DNA from: Argentina anserina | Lineage: Eukaryota > Streptophyta > Magnoliopsida > Rosales > Rosaceae | Assembly (NCBI RefSeq): GCF_933775445.1 | Contig: NC_065872.1 | Location: 11,780,001-11,844,000 of the forward strand | DNA: 64,000 bases | Direction of reading: 5' to 3' | Part shown: piece by piece, positions 1-14,019 of the stretch | Position numbering within the stretch: position 1 is the stretch's first letter | Layout: every line of letters begins with the position of its first letter | The notes under the pieces: model-generated | Told to the model about the DNA's origin: nothing | Databases searched by the model: none | The model's input: the letters and a program-made list of their open reading frames with translations, nothing else | Made by a program: the position numbers and the translations under genes

Positions 1-245
1 CGAAGTCTCTCTCACTCTCTCTCAGACGTATTTCTTATGTTCTTCAGCTCTTCCCTCTACTCAACTACTTTTCTTTTAAATCATTGAAGCCCGTGACCAC
101 CACGATTCTATTAGAAAAAAGAATTAAACCAATCGATTGGACGAAGTCTCTCTCACTCTCTCTCAGACGTATTTCTTATGTTATTCAGCTCTTCCCTCTA
201 CTCGACTACTTTTCTTTTAAATCATTGAAGCCCGTCACCACCACT
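1..245. repeat. Tandem duplication, period 141 bp
   Basis: A block of about 104 bp beginning CGAAGTCTCTCTCACT at position 1 recurs at 142 with only a few differences, separated by a short unique spacer. The left edge may be cut by the window, so more units could lie upstream. Open frames across it are low-complexity and I do not regard them as coding. Confidence 0.8.
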
Positions 246-601
246 ACCTGCCGCCGCCTTGCCGAAGGCCCGACCGCCCGAAGTTCTCTCTGCTCTCATC
301 TACACTTCTACTGTTATACTGTAGAACGACATGTTTAATTGACCTTTAATTATATGAACTTCATACACTTTATGTTGTAAACCTGAAAAAAAAATTTTTG
401 GCCTCCGCCCAAAGTTACAGTTAACTTTATTAAATCCTATGTCCACCCTTGAAATTAGCCCAGGTGACATTTCAATTCTGGATCCGCCACTGGTTGTGAG
501 AGTCTGAGAGAGAGTGTGTGTGAATTAAGTAGAGTTTTGTGTGATCCAGTGTGGTTGTGCTCAACTGAAAACAAAAAGGACAATATTATCTTTTACATAT
601 A

Positions 602-711
602 CTACTCGATCACCTCCAGCGGGTCTCTCAGCATATCCAGCGCAGTCTCCAATGCTTCTTGGAATGTTGTTACGTCTGGTCCCAAAGAAACGTCAAGAAA
701 CGCGCCAAAAC
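602..711 (-). pseudogene. Orphan 3'-terminal exon of an unrecognised gene
   Basis: Read on the minus strand, a pyrimidine-rich tract ending in CAG (712-714) is followed by 110 bp open in phase 2 that closes with TAG at 602-604. The 35 residues have balanced, protein-like composition (motifs FLDVSLGPDV, EALETALDML). I do not recognise the family. Upstream exons would have to lie beyond 714, where the PABN pseudogene begins on the other strand at 878, and I found none. It is therefore either a severed gene end or the last exon of a gene with a very long intron. The call rests on the splice acceptor plus coding appearance. Confidence 0.4.
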
Positions 712-877
712 CTGTAAAAATTTGAAGAAGAGCGAATATGCTCTTAAAACGTTGGGAAAAGACATCTATACCCATATGTAAGATATAAAAGGCGAAAAAT
801 AGAATAACCGCGAACCACTAAATTTGTGAAATCTAAAATTTCAGAGAGACGCGGCAGAAAGAAAAGAATAGAGAGCG

Positions 878-3800
878 ATGGCCGAAGAAGAGCATGAGGT
901 TTACGGAGCCGAAATTCCTGAAGAGGCGGAGATGGACGCCGACTTCGACTTACCTTACGTCGAAGGCAAAGACGAGATGTCCACCGCCGCCGCCGTCGTC
1001 AAGGTTATTAGCAGAACCCTAACGACTTCTTAGTAAAATTAGCAGAAATTTGTGCATGAAGTATTGAATTGAATCAATGTGCTGATGTTTTGTATTGCGC
1101 TTGAAGGAGGAAGAAGATGCGGCTCTCCGCGAGATGCAGGACACCATGGCGAAGGAGCTGAGTGCTGCGCAAGGTTGTTCATCTCTATTTCTTTCTTTCC
1201 TGCTTCTTGTTTAGATTTTATTTGTTGTTCTTGATAATATTGTAGAGCTGTGTATTGTGTTCGTATGATCTAAGCTGATTTTACTTGAATCTGTTGTTGT
1301 TTCACTGATTTTGATAACTTTTGTGATATGATATCGATGTTTTGCTTTGATTCTTTGTTATTAGGCCTGGCGAAGTCATATTATATGCTCTGATGGTTCT
1401 GATTTATGAGAGAGTTTATTCGATGTCGTGCAGCTTGTATTATATCTCCAGATCAGTTTGTGTTATCTTTTGTTTTGGTTGAACTGAGATAGTGTTTCTG
1501 TTTCAATGATCTGAAAACTCTCATGTCCCTAGGACTTCAAGTTATCCTGTTTCTTATGTTCTTTCACTAACCACTGTTTCATTTTTCTTAGATCCTGTTA
1601 CCGCAGCTGATCCTCAGGCAAATAAGGAAGTGACTGATGAATGTTCTGTTTTTGTTGGCAATGTGAGTACCAGAATGTTGATATCTCTTAGTCTACTTTC
1701 CTCTTTTGGATATTCATGACCTGGTTATGCGATGGAGCTCACTTCTACTATATATGCTTACTTTAGGTCAATAATAAGCAGCTTAATTATAAATACTAAA
1801 TCTTAACTTTGATGTTTTTCTCGCTTAAAGCTTCTGGATCTTGGCTAGTCACACCTTACAGTTTGTATATCTCACTTTTTGGCTACAAAAATAGAGTAAG
1901 ATTAATTTCAAAGCATCTGAGAATCTATGCCTCCATTGGTCTCTTTTACAAACCACAATGATCTGATTTTTGATAATCTGGGTTTTGCGAATCCTTGCAA
2001 TTTGTTTCCCGCTCTTATGTTTTCATTTCCTAAGCTTCTGGATAGGATTTAAACGATTTCAGACCTTGTTAAGTATGTCAACTGTACAAACTCACTGTAT
2101 ATCGTACAATTATGGCATGCTGATTGTTACTCCCTAATGTCTGTGTATAGGCACTGGCAATGTTACAATGAGATTGAGGATGGTCCATGTAGTCTGATGC
2201 ATCATTAGCTGTCACTAGAGACAAGCATGTGTATTGTGTGCTAAAAAAGAAGAAGTTGAAAGATCAAAAAAAAAAAAAACGAACAAAGAAAAGAAAGAAT
2301 CAGAAAGAAAGAAAAAAATTGAAAAAAAAAAGAGAAGAAGAAAGATATGAAAAAAAGAAGAAGTTGTGGATAGATGACATGATTTAATTAGGAAAAAAAG
2401 AAGTGGAGCGAATTTCACAGTAGATTTTACCAAGAGGAGGGAAGGAGGAAAGATGCCAATTGTGAGGCTTCAAGGATAAGGCTGCAAGTGCCTTTGAAGA
2501 GGAAAGGAAAGATGGATTTACAACTGTAGTTGCAGAGTTTATCTGCTTAGTTGGTGCCTCAGGAATTTGTGCCTATTTAGAAAATGTGGTGAGGGGTTCA
2601 TGATACTGCTTTTCTATAGCTTAAGTTCTCTTATTTGTCATTTGTGTCCACCCAGTTAAGATACTTTTTTTTTTGCCTATTTGCTTTAAGTGCTTTAATC
2701 ATATGATATTGTTGTTGCTCCTGTTTGTCATTGCATGACGTCATTTTATTTTTGTGTTCTCATCTCTTTGAAGATTATTTAGTTAGTTAAAGGAAGGCCT
2801 ATTCTTCAGCTTTTACTTGTATCCTTATGGTGCTTGTATGTGTCTGCGCACTTGTGTGTTGACTACTCTGAGAATTTAGTGGAGAATTTGTTAAAGGCAT
2901 TGCATTATGTCATAGACTTGTTTTGATTGGAATCAACAGGAACTATTGGGAAAAGAAGGCCTATTCTTTTAAGATTACTTTTATCCTTATGGTGCTTGTA
3001 TGTGTCTGCGCACTTGTGTGTTGACTAGTCTGAGAATTTAGTGGAGAATTTGTTAAAGGCATTGCATTATGTTATAGACTTGTTTTGATTGGAATCAACA
3101 GGAACTATTGGGAAAAGAGTTGGAAAAAAACATTCACATTAGAGTAAAAGTGAAAATGTACAGCGAACAGACCAAACATCCCTTGTGTCCTTGCGGGTCT
3201 AAATTGATTATATCATTGAATGTTGGGTGCACTAGATCAAGTTGAACTATGTGTCTTACAATGTGGAAATAAGTGAATGAGAGCGGTGAGGCTGTCTAGC
3301 ATAGAATGTACTGGTACTAGAATGCAGGTGATATAGATAGGTTTTCACAAGTCCAAAAATCAAATGTAATTTTAAAGGGTCTTTTATATAATCATCTAGT
3401 TTTATATCTGTGTTTCTGTGTGCCTGTGCATTGGCCTTTATATTTAAATTTTTGTTCAGCGTGAGTGACACATGTTTATGTTTTCTTTTAGTTCAACCAG
3501 TCTAAACAAGGTTTTATGATCTACCAAACTCAACTTAAATATGCTGTTTCTTCTTGTAAGAATGCATTTTCAGTTGCACATGTTGTGTTGTATATTGTCT
3601 CTTTTACTGACTCAGCTCTGGCATCAAAACTGGATGAAACCATGTTTTTCAGGTTGATTACGCATGCACTCCTGAAGAAGTACAGCAGCATTTTCAATCA
3701 TGTGGCACAATTAAGAGGGTGACTATACTGACAGATAGATTTGGCCAGCCAAAGGGTTTTGCCTATGTGGAATTCCTGGAAGCAGAAGCTACTCAAGAGG

Positions 3801-4281
3801 CTCTCGCTCTAAATTAATCTGAGTTGCATCGTCGGCAACTGAAGGTATTTCCCTCTATTTTCTCTCTGTTCCTTTTTTTTAATCCCTTTTTGTGTGGCAA
3901 TCTATCATAACACCTGGGGAAGTAAGAGATATGTTAGACTTTTTTGGTTTTGGATATTGCTTTCTGTTATTTCATCATTATGGTAACTGTTTGTTAATTG
4001 TGTAATGTATCTTTAGGTTTTGCCTAAAAGGACCAATGTTCCTGGTATGAAGCAATTCCGCCCAAGACGTTACAGTCCCTATATGGGACACCACTTCAGG
4101 AGCCCTTATGTACCCTGTTACTTCTATTCACCCTATGGATATGGGTTGGTGCTTTTACTCTAATACCTTTGGCTAGACAGTTGCGAGAATTTTGATACAT
4201 GTTAACATTAATCATTTTGAAATATGCTGCAGGAAGGCTCCCAGCTTCAGAAGGCCAGCACGATACATGCCCTATTACTAG
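878..4281 (+). pseudogene. Nuclear poly(A)-binding protein (PABPN1-type), decayed tandem copy
   Basis: All six exons of the downstream paralog are recognisable here: 878-1003, about 1107-1173, 1592-1662, 3653-3844, 4017-4144 and 4233-4281. The encoded N-terminus is acidic ([15 protein letters not shown]), RNP2 (SVFVGN) and RNP1 (KGFAYVEF) are kept, and the C-terminus ends RYMPYY. Two lesions suggest loss of function. First, exon 4 carries TAA at 3815-3817 where the intact copy has GAA, ending translation inside the RRM. Second, the 5' part of exon 2 and its normal acceptor are missing, so much of the predicted coiled coil is gone and splicing would need an improvised AG at 1105-1106. Intron sequences also match the second copy in places, so this is a DNA-level tandem duplication and not a retrocopy. 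A truncated product from this locus cannot be excluded. Confidence 0.85.
2794..3117. repeat. Intronic tandem duplication, period 162 bp
   Basis: Within intron 3 of the PABN pseudogene a 162-bp segment (2794-2955) is followed directly by a near-identical second copy (2956-3117). Both share the block CTTATGGTGCTTGTATGTGT and the ending AACTATTGGGAAAAGA. Only a single related stretch was seen in the intact paralog, so the duplication arose after the two genes separated. Confidence 0.85.
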
Positions 4282-4769
4282 AAAGACTTACCATCCTGCG
4301 CTACTACTAGAAAACATTTCATCTGATTGATGGCGCATCATCCAGTATAAAAACCATTTATATATGTATGAATGGATGTTTGTTCCTTCTCCTGGTAGTT
4401 CTAGACTGAACCTTATTGTGGACGTAGTGCGATTACCGTAGTTACTGTCGTTCAACAATGTGATGTAATGATTCCTTTCTTAATGCTCTGATATCCTTCC
4501 AGTATTTTGGATAATTCTAAACCCAAACTTTCTTGTTGTTTCAAAATAAGAAGAATTGCTAATGTCAGTACCCGAGATCCCACAAACCCCTCAAAAAAGA
4601 AGGTGAAAGTTCTCAAAAAAACGAAAGAGAAAAAAGGACGTAAAAAATAATAAAATAAATATACAATATAAACGTGAAACGGCGTCGTAAATGGGAGCTG
4701 GGGCGATAAGTACTTAAGTAGTGCCAGTGTGCAAACGCGAAGCCAAGAACTGGAGAGAGAGAGAGAGAG
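4282..4769. other. Intergenic spacer between the PABN copies
   Basis: It holds the 3' flank of the pseudogene and the presumed promoter and leader of the intact copy. An AT-rich stretch with a TATA-like AATATAAAC near 4664-4673 and a purine (GA)n run ending at the ATG (about 4753-4770) are visible. Open frames on either strand here are spurious. Confidence 0.5.
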
Positions 4770-7700
4770 ATGGACGAAGAGGAACATGAGGTGTACGGAG
4801 CCGAAATCCCAGACGAGACTGAGATGGACGGCGACTTGGACCCCAATCACGCCGATGTTGACATGTCCGCCGCCGACGACGACGCCGCCGTCAAGGTTCT
4901 CTCTTCAAACTCTTTTTTCCTTTCTTTAATTTTTTTGTTTCAGATTACAACAGTAACAGAAACCCTAGCTGAATTTTGTTTAGCAGAAAATTGAAAATTG
5001 AAGGAATGTAAATGTTGCAGGAGCTGGATGAGATGAAGAGGCGGTTGAAGGAGATGGAGGAGGAAGCTGCTGCCCTCCGTGAAATGCAGGCCAAGGTTGA
5101 GAAGGAAATGGGCGCCGCCCAAGGTCACCCTTCTCGCTTTCTCTCTCGCTTTATCGGTTCCGAAAATTTAATTGTTTCAATTCTGATGTGTTTAGGTTTA
5201 CTCTGATGTTTAGTGGAATATGAAATTGTAGCTCAAGAAGCTCATCGTTGCCGTAGTTTATTTCAATATATATGGAATTCATACTTCATGTTTACCTGCT
5301 CTATTTTCTTTGTTTGTTTACGTGTCTGTAGTTTATATATGTGACTGATCTTTTGATGTTTTGCACAGACCCTGCTGCAGCACCTGTTTCGCAGGCACAC
5401 AAGGAAGAGGCTGACGGGCGTTCTGTTTTCGTTGGCAATGTGAGTTTGTTATATTCCTTCAGTCCTCAACACATTTTGCTGTTTTATACTTCACTTTATT
5501 AGCACAGTGTCAAACAAAACAACCTTATGTTATATGATATTTCAATCTGAAGTTCAAAAAATTTTGTGGTAAGAGAATCTGAATTTCTAAGCTTCAATTG
5601 TGCATTAATTGAACGGAATTTTTCAAAATATTGTTTGGTTTCGTGTAATGCCTAGTGAGTAAAATTATACTAGTAGTTTGTGGTGTCTTCATGTGGATAC
5701 TACGATAAAATCAGGCTACTCTATTCTTTAAGTGCTTACTTTATGCTGGTATAATTATTTATTAGTGATTATGATGCTACTCTCCTTTAAAGGTAGTGTT
5801 AATCTTAGATGCTTAAACATCACTACTAGTCAGATCTTCTAGTTTCATAGATTATCTATGCCTCACCATTTTGGTAAAAAAAGAAAGAAAGAAAAAAGAT
5901 TTTTTAGCATCTAATAAACTATGCCTCCGTTGTTTCCTATTAAAACCCATAATCCCCTGCTCTGATTTTTACTACTCCTTGAAATTTGTGTCTTCTCTTA
6001 TGTTTTTATTTTTCAAAACTTGTGGAATAGGACTTAAAAGGTTTTGACCCTTGTTAACTACATCAACTGTACAACTCACTTAAGTTATACATGTGCTTTA
6101 CACTTGTGGATGCGTTTGATATGCAACTTGAGAGTCATGCTTTGACTTATTGTCGTACGATGATCGCAGGCTGATTGTTATTCCCCAAGGTCTCTGTGTT
6201 TAGATGCTGGATATGTCACAGTGTAGATTGAGGGTGGTCTTTGTATTCTGATGTATCATTATCTGTCACTAGAGACATACGTGTCTTCTGTATGGTCAAA
6301 TTGTTGAAAGATGAAAGGAAAAAAGAATCTTTGATATTAAAAAAAGTACAAATTATTTCTCCTTTCCAAAAAAAAAACCTTGAAAAAGAAAAGAAGGAAA
6401 GAAAAAAAAAGAAGAAAGAATACATCGGAGATTTACAACAGTTGGTTGTAGATGACATGATTTATCTAGGAAAAAGTAGTGAACTTCCAGAAGATGTTCC
6501 AAGAAAAGAATGGGAAAGAAGGAAGGATGTGAATTATGAGGCTTCATCTTCAATACAAGAGGGGGGTGCGTCTTTGAAGAGGAAAGAACAAATGGGTTTG
6601 CAACTGTAGTTGCTGAGGTTCTTTGCTGTTGGATGCTGTTGTTTGGTGCCTCAGGAATGTGCCTATTTGGCAAATATGGTGAGGGTACATGATCCTGCTT
6701 TCATGTCGCCTAAGTTCTGTAATTTAAATATCCAAGCTAAGAATTTTTTTTATTGCTCAAGTGGTGAATTCATATTAATTTTGTTTGCTTTTACAAGATT
6801 TGAACCTTTTATAATTTTATTTCCTCAGATCTCAAAAGTTGCTTAGTCAGTTAAAGAAAGGCCTCTTCTTAATGGATTGATTAGTGCCAGTCTGTATTTG
6901 TTTATGCTTATATGCTTCTTATGGTGCTTGTATCCACTTTCATATGGTCTACTGTCAGAATTTGGTGGAGAGTTTAGGTGATCTAACAGTTTTCTTAGTT
7001 GTATCAGTAAGAACTATTAACGATGTTGTTAAAGTACCTTTTTTTTGGGGGGGGGGGGTGCTGTTAAGAATAGAAGGTGATGTATTGTACTATTGTTAGA
7101 AGAACGGAAAAAGCTCTTCTTGGTTTTTTTCATTCAGAATTACCAGTGTGAAGCTGTTGCATCGATAGCAGATTCTCATTATATGACTTGATTTCTGACT
7201 AGCTGAATTTGACATATTTAATTCTAGTTTAGATACTAGTTTTGGATTAGGCCTCTTCATTGGTATGGAAAATTAAACTACAGCGGGGTATAGGCTGCTG
7301 GATTTCAAAAAGTAATGAGTAGTGGGCAGAAACCAGTAGGGAACCGCTTTCATGAGGCATTTTTAAGAATAGAAAGTGATGTTGTACTAGTAGAATGCTA
7401 AAGCTCTTCTTGTGTTTTTTTTTCAATCTGAATTACCAGCTAGGGATGCACAGGACAGCCAGTGTGACATTTTAGAAAAGAGAAGGTGCTGTTGCATCAA
7501 TAGTAGATTGCTCATTATATGACTTGGTTTGACGAGATGAACTTGAGACAGATTTCATTCTTAATTAAACTAGTTCTGGAGTAGAACTGTTGTTTGGTTG
7601 AAAAATTAAAAATACGGAAATTATCAGCTGATGTAATGAGTAGTTTTATGGAGGCAGAAACCAGTAGGGGGGCCGGTTGTGAAGGAAAGTCGGAATATAA

Positions 7701-8338
7701 TGATTATTGATCAGTTATCTTAGAGCTTATAATAAATATTTCTATATGTACACTTGAAAAAATTATATGTTGTCGTGTATGTTGTCTCTTACACATGCTG
7801 ATTACAAAAACTGCACTAAACCATGTTTTGCAGGTTGATTATGCATGCACACCTGAAGAAGTACAACAACATTTCCAATCATGTGGCACAGTAAACAGAG
7901 TGACTATACTGACAGATAAATTTGGCCAACCAAAGGGTTTTGCCTATGTCGAGTTCCTTGAAACAGAAGCTGTTCAAGAGGCTATTTCTCTGAATGAATC
8001 TGAGTTGCATGGTCGGCAATTGAAGGTAATCCTCTCTATTCTTTCTCACTGATTATTATTTGAAGGCATTAACTTTGAAAGATTGTTGGCTCAAGTAAAC
8101 TAGCTAGATTATTGGATTTTTGATAATACTCAAAATGTATTATCATTAACTTCATATATATTTAGGTTTTGCCTAAAAGGACCAATGTGCCTGGTATGAA
8201 GCAATTCCGCCCTAGACGCTTCAATCCTTATATGGGTTACCGCTTTAGGAGGCCATATGTACCCCCGTACTTCTACTCTCCATATGGTTATGGGTACGTT
8301 CTCTTGCTTTCATTGTGTTCTGTTAGTCTGAGTGAGTC

Positions 8339-8384
<46 letters not shown>

Positions 8385-8793
8385 GGGGTTTTTCAGGTAA
8401 GGAGGCCCTTATCTTAGCTTAAGGTACGGATTTTCATTTTTGACCAACTTTTCGATCGAGTTTTCACATCTCCACCGTCCAATATCTAGGCTATAACGTA
8501 TAGATCATCTCCACAAAATTTCACCCGATTCCATCACCGTTAAGGTACTCATAACTTCGATTTTCCACTCAAAATATGAACGGTTCAGGTTCGGCAAATT
8601 CAATCCGTCCATTGGTTTTGATTAGTTTGATACCTTAACGATCATGAAATCGGCTGAAATTTTGTGGAGATGATCTATACATTATAACCTAGATATTGGA
8701 CGGTGGAGATGTGAAAACTCGATCGAAAAGTTGATAAAAATGAAAATCCGTACCTTAGCTTAAGGTACGGACCTCCGCACCTGAAAAGCTCCG

Positions 8794-8827
<34 letters not shown>

Positions 8828-8917
8828 TTTTATTTTATCTTATTTTATTTTCATTGATCATGCTGCAGGAAGGTTCCCAGGTTCAGAAGGCCAGCAAGAT
8901 ACATGCCCTACTACTAG
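4770..8917 (+). CDS. PABN: Polyadenylate-binding protein, nuclear (PABPN1/PABN type)
   Basis: Exons are 4770-4895, 5021-5123, 5369-5439, 7834-8025, 8166-8293 and 8869-8917. All have GT-AG borders and consistent phase, giving 222 aa, a normal length for plant PABN proteins. The protein has an acidic N-terminus (1-42), a charged coiled coil (about 43-74) and one RRM (about 94-170) with RNP2 VFVGNV (96-101) and RNP1 KGFAYVEF (134-141). An Arg/Tyr-rich tail ends RYMPYY. Family knowledge: nuclear PABN binds nascent poly(A), stimulates poly(A) polymerase and sets tail length. The ATG sits at the end of a GA repeat and matches the start of the decayed copy upstream. Intron 3 is long (2.4 kb) with an internal duplication; intron 5 contains a MITE in a TA microsatellite. 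AATAAA at 9226-9231 is a possible poly(A) signal. Confidence 0.95.
7064..7674. repeat. Diverged intronic tandem duplication, period about 300 bp
   Basis: In intron 3 of the intact PABN gene, 7064-7346 and 7364-7674 share ordered blocks: TAAGAATAGAA, AAAGCTCTTCTTG, a T-run, GAATTACCAG, GCTGTTGCATC, TCATTATATGACTTG and GAAACCAGTAGG. The copies differ by many substitutions and small indels, so the duplication is old. A run of 12 or more G lies just upstream. Confidence 0.65.
8341..8382. repeat. (TA)n microsatellite
   Basis: An uninterrupted AT/TA dinucleotide run lies in intron 5 of PABN. It continues on the far side of the foldback element (8794-8815), so it was the insertion target. Confidence 0.95.
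8383..8794. mobile_element. Foldback MITE in PABN intron 5
   Basis: A segment of about 412 bp whose two halves are inverted copies. The left end ACGGGGTTTTTCAGGT is mirrored by ACCTGAAAAGCTCCGT at the right. The long arms include CACATCTCCACCGTCCAATA on the left, mirrored by TATTGGACGGTGGAGATGTG on the right. It is flanked by TA runs, consistent with TA target duplication in a TA microsatellite. It has no coding capacity. A clear relative lies at about 18394-18800. The superfamily is not certain; TA targets suggest Tc1/mariner-like mobilisation, but the termini do not prove it. Confidence 0.85.
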
Positions 8918-10919
8918 AAAACTGTTTACATCTGATTTTGATGGCTGCATCATCTACTAGAAGACCATTATATCCGTATTATGAATAGTTAAACTCTACT
9001 TATCCTGGTATTCTAGACAGGATTATTATTGCAAAATTGTTACAAAATACATTTAGTCTTACTGTTACTCAACGATGTGATTGTGGATTATGCACTCTTG
9101 CTTGATGTGAACTATCTAATAATGGATATGTTTTATGGAAATATTGTAGCATGTTACATTCTTTTAGTTTGGTCAATTATAGTTCCTTTTATGCTTGTGG
9201 TCATCTTTGTATCTGTTGAGGCACGAATAAAAATGGTAAAAGATTTATAATTAACAGCTGAAGTAGCTCTGCCTTTCTATGTCACTTTCAAGGCCAACTT
9301 TGGTCCCTCTTCCATTGTTGATTTGCTATTTGGTGCTGCTCTGCCTTTCTATGTCTCTTTCAAGGCCAACCCGCATTGCTGTATTATATCCATCCTTATG
9401 TTTTGGCTATTATTTATTCGTTTGACCCCTTCTCTTCGCTGCATCTTATGATTGTTGGGGATGATGAAGATTTTTCTTGGGGAGTTTCCTTAGAATCTTG
9501 CCCACAGGTGATTATTTTTCAGGATTACTAGTAGAAACTAAAGTGTTATCTCGTAGATTTAAAATATGTTTGTAGACATTTAGGCCATTTTTCTATTCAA
9601 GCTGTTTCTGCTTCTTAGTCTGATCTATTTAGAAATGACATTACTATACTTGCCCCCCAGATCCATTGATAAATAGATTGCCACGTGATGAATAATTTCT
9701 AGGTTCATATGCATCCATACAGATGAGTAGTGACCCTCAAGTTGAACTTCTGGTAGCTCCTCCTAATCATCAAATCATTGAAGATTGCATAAATGCATCT
9801 ACCTCCTGTTCCATCTGCTGGTTGAGGTCTCGTGCCAACTAACTGTACACTATTCTTGAATCCTGATGTTTGCGTCTTAGATTCGTACCATCTCCACCAA
9901 CATTTCATTGTCTTCTTGAATTGCATACAACCCACGTTGACAGGTTAGCGTACCTGCAGATGGGTTTAAACGCTAACCTGCATACATGATTACAGGATGC
10001 CTTTGACATGCAATGGTAGAGCCTTAGGGGAATGTGAGGTTGATACGATTATCTGTGGCCGTTTAATGGAATCGCAGTAAGAAATCGATCGCGTTACTCT
10101 CCACGGAACAACAACAAAAGCACAGTCATGTTGGCTAGGAGCCATACCAAGAGAAACTCTTGCAAACGGTTGAATCCTCGATCCCCATTTGATGTAGATT
10201 CGTACGCAAATTTCACACCAGAGAAGGCAAGAATGTGGTGAGCGAGTTTTCCTAGTTCGCACGCACTAGGTGATTAAGGCCGTTGCATAAATAATTATGT
10301 CATCTCTATTCTGAGTTAATGATTATTTCTAAATACAGCTCACTCTAATTTGTGTGGGATTCACACCCTGATTTGTGGATCCTCTCATTATTCAGATTGC
10401 TTACCTAACAAGTTATGTAACCAAAACAAACAAACAAACAAACTAGGAACAAACGATAGCCAATTAGCTGTTCTTCTGCATTCACTTAGCTTACCATAAC
10501 AACAATTTGGTACATAAAACAGCTAATGCATTGATTTTATTGTTTCAAGAGCGGATGTCTGATCAAACTACATTCATAGATAAACAAACTCAAAATACAA
10601 ACAAAAATAAGATAACCTTTAATAGATTTGATCTCCAACACCTTGCTTCTGCAGCTTGCAATCTGAAGGCACCATACCTACCGTTCAAACATAAAATTGA
10701 ATCTCTGACAACTAAAAAACCTGGGATATTTTACGTCAAGATCTTCGAAAGCTCCAACTTCTCAGGATTTTGTCTAGTTGCTCTTAATATTTTGATACCA
10801 TCATTAGCTTGCAATATGTAGTTTTGCTGGATAAAACCCATAAGAAGTTTATTCGCTACCAAGTACACCAACATTGCCAACAATCTGAAATGATGCAGAA
10901 CTTCCAAAGGAAATATTGC
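8918..10919. other. Intergenic region between convergent PABN and DAHP synthase genes
   Basis: It contains the PABN 3' UTR, a short direct repeat (CTCTGCCTTTCTATGTC at about 9268 and 9341), and a small inverted pair GTTAGCGT/AACGCTAAC around 9946-9980. Minus-strand open frames at 9705-9935 and 9990-10262 have some protein-like stretches but match no family I know and lack clear splice structure. I see no further gene. Confidence 0.5.
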
Positions 10920-13847
<2,928 letters not shown>

Positions 13848-14019
13848 TGCTGTCTGTAATGTCTTTCTCTCTCTTTCTTTCTTTGTTGTTCTCTGTTTTT
13901 ATGGGTTGCTTGAGATTCTAGAGAGAGAAAGAAGAGAGAGAGAGAGAGAGAGAGGGAGAGGTGGAGTTGTTGCGGAGGCTCTGGGAATGAGGTGTGGTTG
14001 GTTTGAAGGGGTTTATATA
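13848..14019 (-). promoter_or_regulatory. DAHP synthase core promoter and CT-rich leader
   Basis: On the minus strand a TATATAAA box lies at 14012-14019. A start about 30 bp downstream would leave a 5' UTR of roughly 140 bp. That leader contains a (CT)n run (plus-strand GA run, about 13934-13952) and further pyrimidine stretches down to the ATG. CT-rich leaders are common in plant promoters. The transcription start is inferred, not seen. Confidence 0.6.

Noticed and set aside
390..495. Possible transposon terminus (CTGGATCCGCCACTG near 478-492)
   Set aside because: Similar strings occur near plant transposon ends, but no inverted repeat, target duplicate or second copy is visible here.
9705..10262. 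Minus-strand frames of 76 and 90 aa between PABN and DAHP synthase
   Set aside because: Some protein-like stretches, but no family, no splice structure and no start context; kept only as a note.
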